Shown here piece by piece: positions 37,014 to 46,608 of a stretch of DNA of 64,000 nt. The position numbers and the translations under genes were made by a program. Under the pieces are notes generated by a model. That model saw only the letters and a list, made by a program, of their open reading frames with translations. It was not told the DNA's origin and made no database searches. Within the stretch, counting starts at the first letter, position 1; each line of letters starts with the position of its first letter. Origin of the DNA: Ensifer adhaerens (GTDB lineage Bacteria > Pseudomonadota > Alphaproteobacteria > Rhizobiales > Rhizobiaceae); contig NZ_CP015881.1 of NCBI RefSeq assembly GCF_000697965.2, forward strand, positions 62,001 through 126,000, in the 5' to 3' direction.

Positions 37014-37424
37014 ATGTCTATCCGGCACGTGAAATCCGATCCGCAGTCGAAACCACAGCGCTGGGCGTTTCACCATGGCGCAGGGCGCCTGCGGGCAGGA
37101 GACGCGACCCGCGACGGGTCCACGACGCAGGAACGGTTGTCGCCCGTGGTCGACGCGGGCGACGGCGGCCTGGTGGCGCCGGATCTTTCGGGATCTCTCG
37201 CCCCTCATCGCAACCGGCAGCCGCCGCCGCACGACTACAGCCGTCCGGCGGTCGGTCGCGATGCGCTGGCTTCCATCCGCGACATGCGCGACGAAGACTG
37301 CAGCGGCGGGCCGATCTGGGTCGCCTTGCTCGGCGACAATACGAGCGAGGGCATGCGGCAGTTTATGGGGCTCGTGCTCGCCTTCATCTTCCTGTCGGCC
37401 GTTTTCTTCTGGTTTCTTGCCTAG
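37014..37424 (+). CDS. Hypothetical protein with C-terminal membrane helix, 136 residues
   Basis: Not a recognised family. ATG 37014 stands six bases after GGAGG. The first 105 residues are polar and basic with low complexity; the end is a clear membrane segment, FMGLVLAFIFLSAVFFWFLA, so the protein would be tail-anchored in the inner membrane with its bulk in the cytoplasm. It lies between the small RNA and the aldo/keto reductase gene; no partner is evident. Confidence 0.65.
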   Translation: MSIRHVKSDPQSKPQRWAFHHGAGRLRAGDATRDGSTTQERLSPVVDAGDGGLVAPDLSGSLAPHRNRQPPPHDYSRPAVGRDALASIRDMRDEDCSGGPIWVALLGDNTSEGMRQFMGLVLAFIFLSAVFFWFLA

Positions 37425-37535
37425 GACGTATGAGGCAACTAAGCCGCCGTGGCCGTGACATTTTCCCGGTTGACGGTCGATCGCTGAAGCCTAGATAACC
37501 GGCGGTACTCCTTCCCCAATGCCAGCGAGAGCGCC

Positions 37536-38507
37536 ATGCACTACAGAACCTTCGGCCGTACGGGCCTGCGCATTTCCGAAATCGGTTACGGTGCCTGGGG
37601 CATCGGCAAGAGCCATTGGCAGGGCGCGCGCGACGACGAGTCCGCCCGCGCCCTCAACCGCGCGGTCGACCTCGGCCTCAATTTCATCGACACCGCACTC
37701 GGCTACGGCCAGGGCCACAGCGAGAAGCTGATCGGCGCCTTGCTGCGCGAGCGGTCGGAGACGATCCATGTCGCCACCAAGATCCCACCGAAGAACATGC
37801 AATGGCCGGCGCACGCCGGCACCCCGGCCGAGCAGACCTTCCCGGCCGACCACGTGATCGCCTGCACCGAGACGAGCCTGCGCAATCTCGGCGTCGAGAC
37901 GATCGACGTGCAGCAGTTCCATGTGTGGTCGGACGAGTGGGTAGGCCGCGGCGACTGGCTGAAGGCTGTCGAGCGGCTGAAGCGCGACGGCAAGATCCGC
38001 TTCTTCGGCGTTTCGATCAACGACTACGAGCCGGACAATGCGCTCCGGCTGATCGAGACCGGCGTCGTCGACAGCGTGCAGGTGATCTACAACATCTTCG
38101 AGCAGGCGCCGGAAGAAAAACTGCTGCCCGCGTGCCTGAAGCACAATGTCGGCGTCATCGTCCGCGTGGCGCTCGACGAAGGTGGTCTGACCGGCCAGAT
38201 TCGCGCCGATACCGTCTTTCCCGAGGGTGACTTCCGGGAAACCTACTTCCGGGGCGAGCGCAAGCGCGAGGTCGAGGAACGAACGCAGAAGATCGTCGAG
38301 GATCTGGAAATCAAGCCCGACGCACTGGCCGAGACGGCGCTGCGCTTCGTTCTCAGCCACCCGGCCGTATCGACGGTCATTCCCGGCATGCGTTCGGTGC
38401 GCAACGTCGAGCGCAACTGCGCCATCGGCGACGGTGCCGGCCTGCCGGATGCACAGCGGGCGAAACTGACCGCCCACCGCTGGCGGCGCAACTTCTATCG
38501 GGATTGA
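37536..38507 (+). CDS. Aldo/keto reductase family oxidoreductase
   Basis: A 323-residue TIM-barrel NADPH-dependent reductase. The catalytic Asp and Tyr are in [18 protein letters not shown], the Lys in VATKIPP, and the NADPH-binding end is [21 protein letters not shown]. The N-terminus [23 protein letters not shown] is typical. It probably reduces an aldehyde or ketone; the substrate is unknown. It appears monocistronic. Confidence 0.93.
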   Translation: MHYRTFGRTGLRISEIGYGAWGIGKSHWQGARDDESARALNRAVDLGLNFIDTALGYGQGHSEKLIGALLRERSETIHVATKIPPKNMQWPAHAGTPAEQTFPADHVIACTETSLRNLGVETIDVQQFHVWSDEWVGRGDWLKAVERLKRDGKIRFFGVSINDYEPDNALRLIETGVVDSVQVIYNIFEQAPEEKLLPACLKHNVGVIVRVALDEGGLTGQIRADTVFPEGDFRETYFRGERKREVEERTQKIVEDLEIKPDALAETALRFVLSHPAVSTVIPGMRSVRNVERNCAIGDGAGLPDAQRAKLTAHRWRRNFYRD

Positions 38508-38629
38508 AGCCGCCGTTTCGCCGCCTGTCATCGACGCTCCCAGGGATCTGTCGGCTGCGTGGCCGCGTCTTCAGTGCCTCGCCCGTCCGGATATGCTATC
38601 CATAGGGGTGCTGGAGCCTGGGGGCGCCG

Positions 38630-40361
38630 ATGGAACAAAAGCTCTCCGTCATCATGGCCGCGGACGTGGTCGGCTATAGTCGGCTGATGGAGCTCGACGA
38701 GAAGGGCACGCTTGCGACCCTCATGGCTCACCGGCAGGAGCTGTGGGACGTCGCGGTCGCCGCGCATCACGGGCGCATCGTCAAGCTCATCGGTGATGGC
38801 ATGCTGATGGAGTTTCGTGCCGTGGAAGACGCAGTTCTCTGCGCGGTCGAGATCCAGCGGGGAATGCAGACGAGGAACGCCGGTACGCAGCGGGATCGCC
38901 GGATCGAATTTCGCATCGGGATCAATCTCGGCGATATCCTGTTTGACGACGGTGACGTTTACGGTGACGGCGTCAACGTGGCGGCTCGCATCGAGAGCCT
39001 CGCCAGGCCGGGGTGGCATACCCGTCTCCGCCTCGGTTCACGACACGCTGGGCGGTCGCCTGGACATCCGCTTCGAAGACACGGGCGCACAGCCGTTGAA
39101 GAACATCGGCCGCCCCGTCCACATCTACAATATCGTCATCGACGACGGCGGATCGGAGGGGGCGGCGCTGATGGCGCCACCGACACAGGAGGTACGGGAA
39201 AATCCCCCCGTCAAGTCGAGCCGGACGCTTCTCTATGTGTCGCGCTTTGCGAATTTGAGCGGCAATCCCGATGAGGATTATTTCGCGGCCGGCATCACGC
39301 AGGACGTCGTCGCGGCATTGTCGCGGTTCTCCGGTTTGAACGTGATCGTTCGGTTGCCGCGTCCCGAGCCGCAACCTCAGGCACGCACAACCTACTACAC
39401 GCTCGAAGGCAGCGTCAGGCGCGCTGCCGACCGGGTCAGGGTCAATGCCAGTCTGACCAATGCCACTGGCGAACACATCTGGGCGGAGAAATACGATTTC
39501 GACCTTGTCGACATGTTCGATGTCCAGGACGAGTTGTCCCGTTCCATTCCGGCTGCCTTGAATGTCAAAATCGAAGAGGCCGAACGATACCGGATTCTCG
39601 CCGAGCCGCTCAAAGGATCAAGCGCCTACGATTTCTATCTGCGTGGCCGGCACATTGAAAAAAGCCTGAAACCGGATGAGGTCAGGCGGGCAAAGGAGAT
39701 GTTCCTGGCCGCGGTCGACGCTGATCCAGCCTACGCCCGCGGATATCTCGGGCTGGCCTGGCTGGATATACGCAAACTGAAATGGAACGAGCGTGCCGAC
39801 ATGGAAGCGACGCTTGCCAGTGCCTTCGCATCGGCAAGCAAGGCTTTGGAGCTCAGTCCCTGTGACGCCGATGTTCACTGGGCGCTCGGCGTCGTCCATT
39901 TGTGGAGGGGAGAGGCAGAACGCGCCATCGGTTGTTACGAGCGTGGGCGCGAACTGGCGCCGAACAATTGCGATCTTCTTGCGGAATATTGCGATGCCCT
40001 GGGGTATCTCGGTCTGTTGGAGGACGCGATCAGGATCGGGGAACTGGCCTTGCGGCTGAACCCCAGTCGTCCGGACTGGTATTTCTGGAACATCGCGGCT
40101 GCCAGGTATCTCTCCGGCCAGTACACCGAAGCGTTGGCTCTGCTGGAGAAGATGGCCGATCTTGGTTCGGCCTACCGTTTGCTGGCGGCGACCTACGCGC
40201 AACTCGGGCACCTTGAGGATGCACGTCGCGCCGCGGCGGAACTCCTGAAACTCAATCCGGAATTCTCGATCGAGCGATACGGTTCCCGTGCACCCTACCG
40301 GGATAAGGCCTTGCTTGCGCGTTACGTTGAAGGATTGCGGCTGGCCGGACTGCCGGAGTGA
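38630..40361 (+). pseudogene. Class III adenylate cyclase-TPR protein, disrupted by a one-base frameshift
   Basis: The first frame from 38630 encodes a class III cyclase catalytic domain (VIMAADVVGYSRL with the first metal Asp; LIGDGMLMEF with the second; VNVAARIESLARPG). It then derails at the run of four G at 39010-39013. Removing one G restores ARPGGIPVSASVHDTLGGRL, and the next frame continues without stop through RFEDTGAQPLKNIGRPVHIYNI, a TolB/FlgO-like segment (FAAGITQDVVAALS) and TPR repeats to 40361, about 576 residues in all. The rest is well preserved, so the break is recent, a sequencing error, or a recoding site. Intact relatives make cAMP. Confidence 0.82.
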
Positions 40362-40419
40362 GTTCGGAACGGCGTGAGGGAGCCGCATCGGCCGGCCGGG
40401 TTTACTTGGAGGAAAAGCA

Positions 40420-40800
40420 ATGTCGGAAACAGTCAATGTCCGCTACATGGTCGACGACGTCGAGGCGGCGATCGCCTGGTACACGACCCACCTCGGCTTT
40501 TCGCTTCTGTCGAGCTATGCACCGGCTTTCGCGGATGTGCAGCGCGGTGCGCTGCGGCTGCTGCTGAGCGGACCGACGAGTTCGGCCGGCCGGCCGATGC
40601 CGGACAGCGAGAAGCCGGGGCCGGGCGGCTGGAACCGCATCCATCTCCTCGTCGATGACCTCAACGCCGAAGTGGAGCGGCTGCGCCGTGCCGGCGTCAT
40701 GTTCCGCAATGACATCGTCACCGGTCCCGGAGGGGCGCAGATCCTTTTGATCGATCCCTCCGGAAATGTTGTCGAACTGTTTCAGCCTGCGCGACGATAG
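40420..40800 (+). CDS. VOC (glyoxalase/bleomycin resistance) family protein
   Basis: A 126-residue vicinal-oxygen-chelate protein with the two-repeat beta-alpha-beta pattern (VRYMVDDVEAAIAWYTTHLGFSLL and the metal-site ending IDPSGNVVELFQP). The start follows GGAGGAAAAG. The family includes dioxygenases, lyases and drug-binding proteins; nothing here fixes the activity. It lies 58 bp after the cyclase-TPR gene, perhaps co-transcribed. Confidence 0.88.
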   Translation: MSETVNVRYMVDDVEAAIAWYTTHLGFSLLSSYAPAFADVQRGALRLLLSGPTSSAGRPMPDSEKPGPGGWNRIHLLVDDLNAEVERLRRAGVMFRNDIVTGPGGAQILLIDPSGNVVELFQPARR

Positions 40801-40822
40801 CGACCCGCGCGCCCGCGGGTCG
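40801..40822. terminator. Hairpin between convergent VOC and OsmC genes
   Basis: CGACCCGCG (40801-40809) and CGCGGGTCG (40814-40822) form a perfect nine-base stem with a four-base loop right after the VOC stop codon. No T-run follows, so it is a weak candidate terminator. Confidence 0.4.
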
Positions 40823-40866
40823 TCGATGCGCTCGCACCGCTGGGGATGCGAGCGCCAGGTCGGCTC

Positions 40867-41292
40867 TCAGCCGGCGCTGGTGTCGACCACTTCGAAATCG
40901 TGGGTGATCGTCGCGGTCTTGGCGAGCATGGCCGAGGCCGAGCAGTATTTCTCGATCGAGAGCGAAACGGCGCGCTCGACCTTGTTGACCGCAAGTCCGC
41001 GTCCCTTGACGATGAAGTGCATGTGGATGCGGGTAAAGACGCGCGGTTCCGTATCGGCGCGGTCGGCGTCGAGTTCGACGACGCAGTCTTCCACCGGCTC
41101 GCGGCCCTTCTCCAGAATGTGCACGACGTCATAGGCCGAGCAGCCACCGGTGCCGATCAGCACCAGTTCCATCGGGCTCGGTCCCGGGGTGCGCCCCTCT
41201 TCGCCGAAGGCGGTTCCCAATACGACTTTGTGGCCGCTACCAGACTCTCCGACGAAGGTCCGGTCTTCCACCCATTTGACGCGTGCTTTCAT
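40867..41292 (-). CDS. OsmC-family protein
   Basis: A 141-residue OsmC/YhfA-type protein. The two redox cysteines are in GTGGCSAYDVV and EKYCSASAML; the first begins the central helix. OsmC proteins reduce organic hydroperoxides with these cysteines. The SPMELVLIGTGGC context fits the YhfA-like branch, whose role is less defined. It is convergent with the VOC gene. Confidence 0.9.
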   Translation of the reverse strand: MKARVKWVEDRTFVGESGSGHKVVLGTAFGEEGRTPGPSPMELVLIGTGGCSAYDVVHILEKGREPVEDCVVELDADRADTEPRVFTRIHMHFIVKGRGLAVNKVERAVSLSIEKYCSASAMLAKTATITHDFEVVDTSAG

Positions 41293-41465
41293 GTGTCTCG
41301 TCCTGTTGTAGCCATGGCATGATCACGGACCCAGACGGAGCCGATGATCCCCCGTTCACATAGCGTCTTGGAGGGTTTTCGCAAATGGCCCGCGTCCGCT
41401 AAAATCGCAGCCAGCGCCATCGGTGCGGGAACGGACGGCGCGGAAACCAGGCAAAGGGTGTTTTG

Positions 41466-41948
41466 ATGAACGAGACGACGGGAAATGCGCCTGACCGTTC
41501 CGGCGCGGTGATCCATCCGCCGATCGCCTGGGTGATGTCGGTGGGCGGTGGCCTCGTGCTCGACCGGCTCTACCCGTTGCCTTTCGTGCCCGCGATGGTG
41601 CCGGACGCCCTCGTCGGCGGCATCATTTTTCTCGCCGGTCTCGCGCTTTTGATCTGGGCGGCGGTGAGCTTCAGGCGTGCGGGAACCGAAATCCAGATCC
41701 ATCGCCCGACATCGGCGATTGTCGAAGCCGGTCCCTACCGCTTCACCCGCAACCCGATCTATACTGGCATGTTTCTCGGCCTGATCGGCTTTTCCATCGT
41801 CTTCGACAGCCTGTGGCTGCTGATCCTGCTGGTGCCTTTCTACCTTATCATCCGCTATGGCGTCGTGGCGCGCGAGGAGGCCTATCTCGAGCGCAAGTTC
41901 GGCGACGTCTATCGGGTCTACAAGGCGCGCGTCAGGCGCTGGCTCTGA
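41466..41948 (+). CDS. Isoprenylcysteine carboxyl methyltransferase-like membrane protein
   Basis: A 160-residue inner-membrane protein with four helices. The C-terminal motif PYRFTRNPIYTGMFLGLIGFSI and the later EEAYLERKFGDVYRVYKARVRRWL are the marks of the ICMT/PEMT methyltransferase superfamily, in which this region binds S-adenosylmethionine. The real methyl acceptor of bacterial members is mostly unknown. ATG 41466 is the start; an adjacent TTG at 41463 is less likely. Confidence 0.85.
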   Translation: MNETTGNAPDRSGAVIHPPIAWVMSVGGGLVLDRLYPLPFVPAMVPDALVGGIIFLAGLALLIWAAVSFRRAGTEIQIHRPTSAIVEAGPYRFTRNPIYTGMFLGLIGFSIVFDSLWLLILLVPFYLIIRYGVVAREEAYLERKFGDVYRVYKARVRRWL

Positions 41949-42159
41949 TTGCACAAATCGGCATGCTCCGCGGCGATGAAACGGGTCCGGACGTCGCGTC
42001 GCAGCACTCGCGATTTCGGGTGGATGAGTCGGCAGGCCCTCGATTGATCATAGCCGAGGCGGCTGCGCGTGTGCCTAGGGGGTATTGCCGGGATGGACTT
42101 GAACGAGCGTCCATCCCGCTGGAACACGAAAGGTGGTCTTTCGTGCAGAAGGTCGGGCC

Positions 42160-42306
42160 TTATCTCGGCGCTACGATCCCGTGATAGTAGTCGCCGTCAC
42201 CAGCTTCATAATCGGCGGCGTAGCCGCCACCGCCACCGCCGCCGCCGCCGGTCTGGGAGCATCCGGCGAGGGCGAGAACCATTGCCAACAGGATTGTAGC
42301 GCGCAT
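42160..42306 (-). CDS. Small glycine-rich lipoprotein, 48 residues
   Basis: A short frame, MRATILLAMVLALAGC then SQTG. The lipobox LALAGC at residues 11-16 would give a mature lipoprotein with only about 33 residues: a run of nine Gly followed by YAADYEAGDGDYYHGIVAPR. AAGG lies about nine bases before the ATG. Small lipoproteins of this kind are common in rhizobia and often unannotated. No function is assigned. Confidence 0.6.
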   Translation of the reverse strand: MRATILLAMVLALAGCSQTGGGGGGGGGYAADYEAGDGDYYHGIVAPR

Positions 42307-42535
42307 TTATTCTACCTTTCAGTTGAATGATCACGACAGAGGCTGCCGAGTTGCTGCCATACCTAACACGCCCGGTGGAGTATGATCGAGCGCGTGTGGC
42401 GATGTGTGCCTATGGCAATGCGCCGCGCCTCAAGCGCGCGATCGCCTGTCGACGGCGATCGTTAGCGCCAGGCCACAAGCCCTTCTTCATACGGCCGTAT
42501 CTCCTGTGCCCACCTCTTTCAGGTAGGTTGCTGTG

Positions 42536-42560
42536 AAGGGCCATAGACTATATGGCCCTT
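42536..42560. promoter_or_regulatory. Perfect 10-bp inverted repeat before the gluconate permease gene
   Basis: AAGGGCCATA (42536-42545) and TATGGCCCTT (42551-42560) are separated by GACTA, ending 28 bp before the permease start. With no T-run it is more likely an operator, or an mRNA leader hairpin, than a terminator. No regulator gene stands next to this operon, so the controller is unknown. Confidence 0.5.
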
Positions 42561-42588
42561 GACCTCACTTCCGGAACAAGGAGGACAC

Positions 42589-43965
42589 ATGACTTCGATC
42601 GAACCCGCCTACGGAACCGCGACGCTCCTGCTGATCGCGGCGGCAGCCGTTGGCCTGCTTCTTTTTCTTATCCTCCGGTTGCGCCTGCATGCCTTCGTCG
42701 CTCTGGTTTTGGTCAGCCTCTTGACGGCGCTGGTGACCGGCATCTCCTTCGCGGACGTGGTCCCGACCCTCCTGCAGGGCTTTGGCTCGACGCTTGCCTC
42801 GGTGGCGCTGCTCGTCGGTTTTGGCGCGATGATCGGGCGGATGCTGGAGGTCTCCGGTGGCGCGCAGGTGCTCGCGGATCGGCTGATCGGCCAGTTCGGA
42901 CCTGAGCGCGCGCCTCTCGCGCTCGGCGTCGCCTCGCTGCTGTTCGGCTTTCCGATCTTCTTCGACGCCGGCCTCGTGGTCATGCTGCCGATCATTTTCA
43001 GCGTCGCAAGCCGCTTCGGCGGCTCGGTTCTGCTTTATGCGCTGCCTTCGGCAGGCGCCTTTGCGGTCATGCACGCATTCCTCCCGCCCCATCCAGGCCC
43101 GGTGGCCGCCAGCGAATTGCTGGGGGCGGATATCGGCCTGCTCGTGCTCGTCGGCCTCGTCGTGGCGCTGCCCACATGGTATCTCGGCGGCTATCTCTTC
43201 GGCCTATGGGCAGGCAAACGCTTCGAACTGCCGGTGCCAACCCTTCTCGGGTCGCCGAACGAGGCGGCGCACGACGAAGTGCCCCCGTCTTTCGGCACGG
43301 TGATGCTGGTGCTGCTGCTGCCGCTCGTGCTGATCTTCCTCAATACCGGCCTATCGACGCTGGCCGCCGCCAAGATGATCGACGGCGGCGCATTGTGGGT
43401 CAGCATCCTGCGCATGGCCGGGCAGACGCCCGTCGCCCTGCTGATCACTGTGCTCGTCGGCATGTGGGTCCTCAGCGGCGAGCGTACGCTCAAGGACATG
43501 GAAAAGCTGATGGACGGGGCGCTAGGCCCGATCTGCGGCATCATTCTCGTTACCGGAGCCGGCGGCATGTTCGGCGGCGTGCTGCGAGCAAGCGGCATCG
43601 GCCAGGCGCTCGCCGGCAGCCTCGAGGCGATCGGCATGCCGCTGATCGTCGCCGCCTTCCTCATCTCCACGGCCCTGCGTGTGGCGCAGGGGTCGGCGAC
43701 CGTGGCACTGACGACGACGGCGGGCCTTCTCGCTCCAACGGTCGCGGCAACGACGGGGCTTAGCCCCTTCGACCTGTGCTTCCTCGTGATCGCCATCGCT
43801 TGCGGCGCGACGGTGCTGAGCCATGTGAACGATTCCGGCTTCTGGCTCGTCGGCCGCTTCCTTCAGATGGATGAGCGGACGACGCTCAAGACCTGGACGG
43901 TAATGGAAACCCTGCTCGGGGTGATTGGTTTCGCCTTCGCGCTTGTGGGATGGTGGCTGCTATGA
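42589..43965 (+). CDS. Gluconate:H+ symporter, GntP family
   Basis: A 458-residue inner-membrane permease with 12-14 helices. Family marks include SLLTALVTGISFADVVPTLLQGFGSTLASVALLVGFGAMIGRMLEVSGGAQVLAD near the N-terminus and ACGATVLSHVNDSGFWLVGRFL near the end. The start at 42589 follows AAGGAGGA. Its stop overlaps the gluconokinase start, so uptake and phosphorylation of gluconate are coupled. Confidence 0.93.
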   Translation: MTSIEPAYGTATLLLIAAAAVGLLLFLILRLRLHAFVALVLVSLLTALVTGISFADVVPTLLQGFGSTLASVALLVGFGAMIGRMLEVSGGAQVLADRLIGQFGPERAPLALGVASLLFGFPIFFDAGLVVMLPIIFSVASRFGGSVLLYALPSAGAFAVMHAFLPPHPGPVAASELLGADIGLLVLVGLVVALPTWYLGGYLFGLWAGKRFELPVPTLLGSPNEAAHDEVPPSFGTVMLVLLLPLVLIFLNTGLSTLAAAKMIDGGALWVSILRMAGQTPVALLITVLVGMWVLSGERTLKDMEKLMDGALGPICGIILVTGAGGMFGGVLRASGIGQALAGSLEAIGMPLIVAAFLISTALRVAQGSATVALTTTAGLLAPTVAATTGLSPFDLCFLVIAIACGATVLSHVNDSGFWLVGRFLQMDERTTLKTWTVMETLLGVIGFAFALVGWWLL

Positions 43966-44471
43966 GTGAGGACCTTCAGCATATCGTGGTGATGGGCGTA
44001 TCCGGCAGCGGGAAGACCACTGTCGGCGAGGCGCTGGCCGCAAGGCTCGGCTGGCGTTTTGTCGAGGGCGACAGCTTTCACCCGCCGGAGAACGTCGCCA
44101 AGATGTCCGCGGGCATTCCGCTCGACGACAATGACCGTGAACCCTGGCTGCGGGCGCTGGCCGCAGAAATTGCCAAGGACGAGGCGGCTGGCAGCCCTTC
44201 GGTGGTCGGGTGCTCGGCCCTGAAACGGTCCTATCGCGACATCCTGCGCACGGGCGCGCCGCGCGTCTGCTTCGTGCATGTGCACGGCGACCGCACCGTG
44301 CTGGCCGACCGGCTCTCGCATCGGGCGGGACACTTCTTCCCTGCTTCCCTGCTCGACACTCAGCTTGCGACCCTCGAGCCGCTCGGTCCGGACGAGGATG
44401 GCGTCGTCGTCGACGTGGCTCTTCCAACAGCTGAGCAGGTCGATCTTGCCATCCAGGGGCTGGGCAACTAG
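43962..44471 (+). CDS. gntK: Gluconokinase
   Basis: A 169-residue kinase of the GntK/thermoresistant type. P-loop GVSGSGKTTVGEAL near the N-terminus, the substrate segment EGDSFHPPENVAKMSAGIPLDDNDREPWL, and ALKRSYRD are all characteristic. It makes 6-phosphogluconate for the Entner-Doudoroff or pentose phosphate pathway. The ATG at 43962 overlaps the permease stop (ATGA), indicating translational coupling. Confidence 0.94.
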   Translation: MSEDLQHIVVMGVSGSGKTTVGEALAARLGWRFVEGDSFHPPENVAKMSAGIPLDDNDREPWLRALAAEIAKDEAAGSPSVVGCSALKRSYRDILRTGAPRVCFVHVHGDRTVLADRLSHRAGHFFPASLLDTQLATLEPLGPDEDGVVVDVALPTAEQVDLAIQGLGN

Positions 44472-44607
44472 CCCAGCCGCGCTTGCGCTTCTCACTTCGG
44501 CGGACAGTCGCTGTACGGCGGGGACGGGGCGTGCAATCGCGCATTGAAGGCGAAGCGATCCCTGAACGTCCGCGCATCCCGCAGCCTGAGCTCCAATGCG
44601 TGAGCGC

Positions 44608-44703
44608 TGGCGGAGGGGAGTGGGGGTCGAACCCACCCGGGACAGGCTCGCTGCCCCAACCGGATTTGAAGTCCGGCCGTCCCACCGGAGACGATTCCCT
44701 TCC
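44608..44703 (-). tRNA. selC: tRNA-Sec (anticodon TCA), CCA encoded
   Basis: Read on the minus strand the 96-nt gene starts GGAAGGGAATCG, has a long D stem, the anticodon arm GGACTTCAAATCC with TCA, a long variable arm, the T-loop GGTTCGACCC and ends GCCA... with CCA encoded at 44608-44610. The acceptor stem has eight pairs with one A-C mismatch. The length and sequence match bacterial selenocysteine tRNA. Its first base directly follows the selB stop codon, so the two may be one transcript. It serves the UGA codon in fdoG upstream. Confidence 0.93.
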
Positions 44704-46608
44704 TCAGCGCTGAAACAGGTCGCTGCGATGGGGATTTATGCGACGCAGATCTCCCCTGCGCAAGGTCAGGCCGAGCCGGTCGTAGAAATCGAGGACCTCG
44801 ATGGCGACCTTGCGGCCGTTGTGGACCCGGTCGCGAAAGCTGGGCGCGGTGAACCAGCCGTCTTCCGCCTGTGCCGCCACATCGAGCACGATGGCCGCCA
44901 TCTCCTCAACGACCGCGCGGGCGAAAAAATGGTCGTGCGCGATCTCGTGGGTCTGCCCGAGCCTCTGGGCGAGCTTCAGCACGCGCCGTATGTCGCGCTC
45001 GTCGGCATTGAGAAGGGCCGCGAAATCGCGCACGCGCGGTGGCCGGAAGCGGCTATCGTCGACGAGGTGCGGATGGATCCGCTGCCACAGGTCCTCGTCC
45101 GCCGGCGACAGCCGAACCTCGTGGCCCGGCAGGCGCAGGAAGGCGCCGTCAAGCACGATTCGACCTGCCGCGGCTTCGTCTCGGAGGAACGCGAGGAAGC
45201 TTGTCGTCGGCAGGCGCGGTTTGAGCAGGAGCCGCAACCGTTCGCGGCCGATGCCGGCAAGCTCCGGGTTTTCTGCGTGGAAGGCTGTGAGTGTGTCAGT
45301 CAGGTTCGCCCGCAATCCGTCCGCTGCTGCGGACGAGAGCGCGTGGTCGCCGATGGCCCTCGCCCCGGCGGCAATCAGCAGCCCGGAAAGCGTGTCCTCG
45401 CCCAGGCCACGGTCGCGCAGGAAGGCCGCAAGCTCGATCGGTGCCAGGTCGGACAGGTCGGAAAGGGCCGCCGCCGGGTCCTCGTTGCCAGAAGCGGTAA
45501 GGAAGGCCAGTCGCTCCGGCGTGCCACGCTTTCGCGCCGGCGGGCGCAGATCGAGAAAACGGCCACCGCCGATGGTCCGGATGGCCGAGGTGTCGCGCAG
45601 GATGAAGTGGTCGCCGATGGTCGCGGCGATGGGGCGGTCGAGGACCAGTTGCACGAGGCCTTGTGTCCCGGGATCGAGCGGGCCGGCAAGAGGCACGATC
45701 CGCGCACCGACCTCTGTCGCATGGGTGTGCAAGCGTGCGGGAAACCAGGTGCCGATCGGCTTGGCCTCCGAGGCAAGCACGCGGACCTCCGCGTCGATCC
45801 GGTCCGTCGGTGCATGCAGTGCCGGGGCGAGGACCACGTCGCCGCGCCGGATCGCGTCCTTCGTCACCCGTTCGCCGGCGATGTTCAGCGCGCAGCGTTG
45901 GCCGGCAAGCCCCTCCGCTGCTTTCCGGTTCTGCGCATGGATCCCGCGTATACGGGCGGTCAGGCCGGACGGGCTGACCGTGACGCTATCGTCGAGCTTC
46001 GCACGGCCGCCGAGCACCATGCCGGTCACGACCGTGCCGGCGCCCGCAAGCGTGAAACTGCGATCGACGGCAAAGCGCAGCAGGCCGGCATCGTTGCGTG
46101 CGGCGGTTTCCGCTTCGGCGGCGGCGAGCCCCGCGCGCAGGACCTCGATGCCTTCGCCGGTAAGGGCGGAGACGGCAAGGATGGGCGCCTTTTCCAGACC
46201 GGTGCCGGCGAGGGCGGTCTGGATCTCCGCGGTTACCTCCGCGCGCCGCTCAGGCCCGGCCAGATCGGCCTTGGTGAGCGCAACGAAACCTCTGGTGATG
46301 CCGAGCAAGTCGAGGATCGCGAGATGCTCGCGCGTCTGCGGCATGATGCCGTCGTCGGCTGCGACCACCAGCAGCGCGAAATCGATGCCGCCAGCGCCGG
46401 CAAGCATCGTATGGATCAGCCGCTCGTGACCCGGCACGTCAACGAAGCCGGTGACCGTCCCGCCGCCGAGGTCGGTATAGGCAAAACCGAGGTCGATGGT
46501 GATGCCGCGGGCTTTTTCCTCGGCAAGGCGGTCGGCGTCCGTGCCGGTCAGGGCCTTCACCAACGCCGTCTTGCCGTGGTCGATATGCCCTGCCGTCCCG
46601 ACGATCAT
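44704..46608 (-). CDS. selB: Selenocysteine-specific elongation factor SelB
   Basis: A 634-residue GTPase, slightly longer than E. coli SelB (614). The EF-Tu-like domain begins [22 protein letters not shown] (G1), with [13 protein letters not shown] (G3). C-terminal winged helices that bind the SECIS hairpin follow (about 380-630). It delivers Sec-tRNA to UGA in fdoG mRNA. ATG 46608 overlaps the selA stop as ATGA; the 3' end touches the tRNA-Sec gene. Confidence 0.95.
   Translation of the reverse strand: MIVGTAGHIDHGKTALVKALTGTDADRLAEEKARGITIDLGFAYTDLGGGTVTGFVDVPGHERLIHTMLAGAGGIDFALLVVAADDGIMPQTREHLAILDLLGITRGFVALTKADLAGPERRAEVTAEIQTALAGTGLEKAPILAVSALTGEGIEVLRAGLAAAEAETAARNDAGLLRFAVDRSFTLAGAGTVVTGMVLGGRAKLDDSVTVSPSGLTARIRGIHAQNRKAAEGLAGQRCALNIAGERVTKDAIRRGDVVLAPALHAPTDRIDAEVRVLASEAKPIGTWFPARLHTHATEVGARIVPLAGPLDPGTQGLVQLVLDRPIAATIGDHFILRDTSAIRTIGGGRFLDLRPPARKRGTPERLAFLTASGNEDPAAALSDLSDLAPIELAAFLRDRGLGEDTLSGLLIAAGARAIGDHALSSAAADGLRANLTDTLTAFHAENPELAGIGRERLRLLLKPRLPTTSFLAFLRDEAAAGRIVLDGAFLRLPGHEVRLSPADEDLWQRIHPHLVDDSRFRPPRVRDFAALLNADERDIRRVLKLAQRLGQTHEIAHDHFFARAVVEEMAAIVLDVAAQAEDGWFTAPSFRDRVHNGRKVAIEVLDFYDRLGLTLRRGDLRRINPHRSDLFQR

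Noticed and set aside
42327-42536. A 69-codon open frame on the + strand before the gluconate operon.
   Set aside because: No ribosome-binding site and no recognisable sequence; left as leader region.
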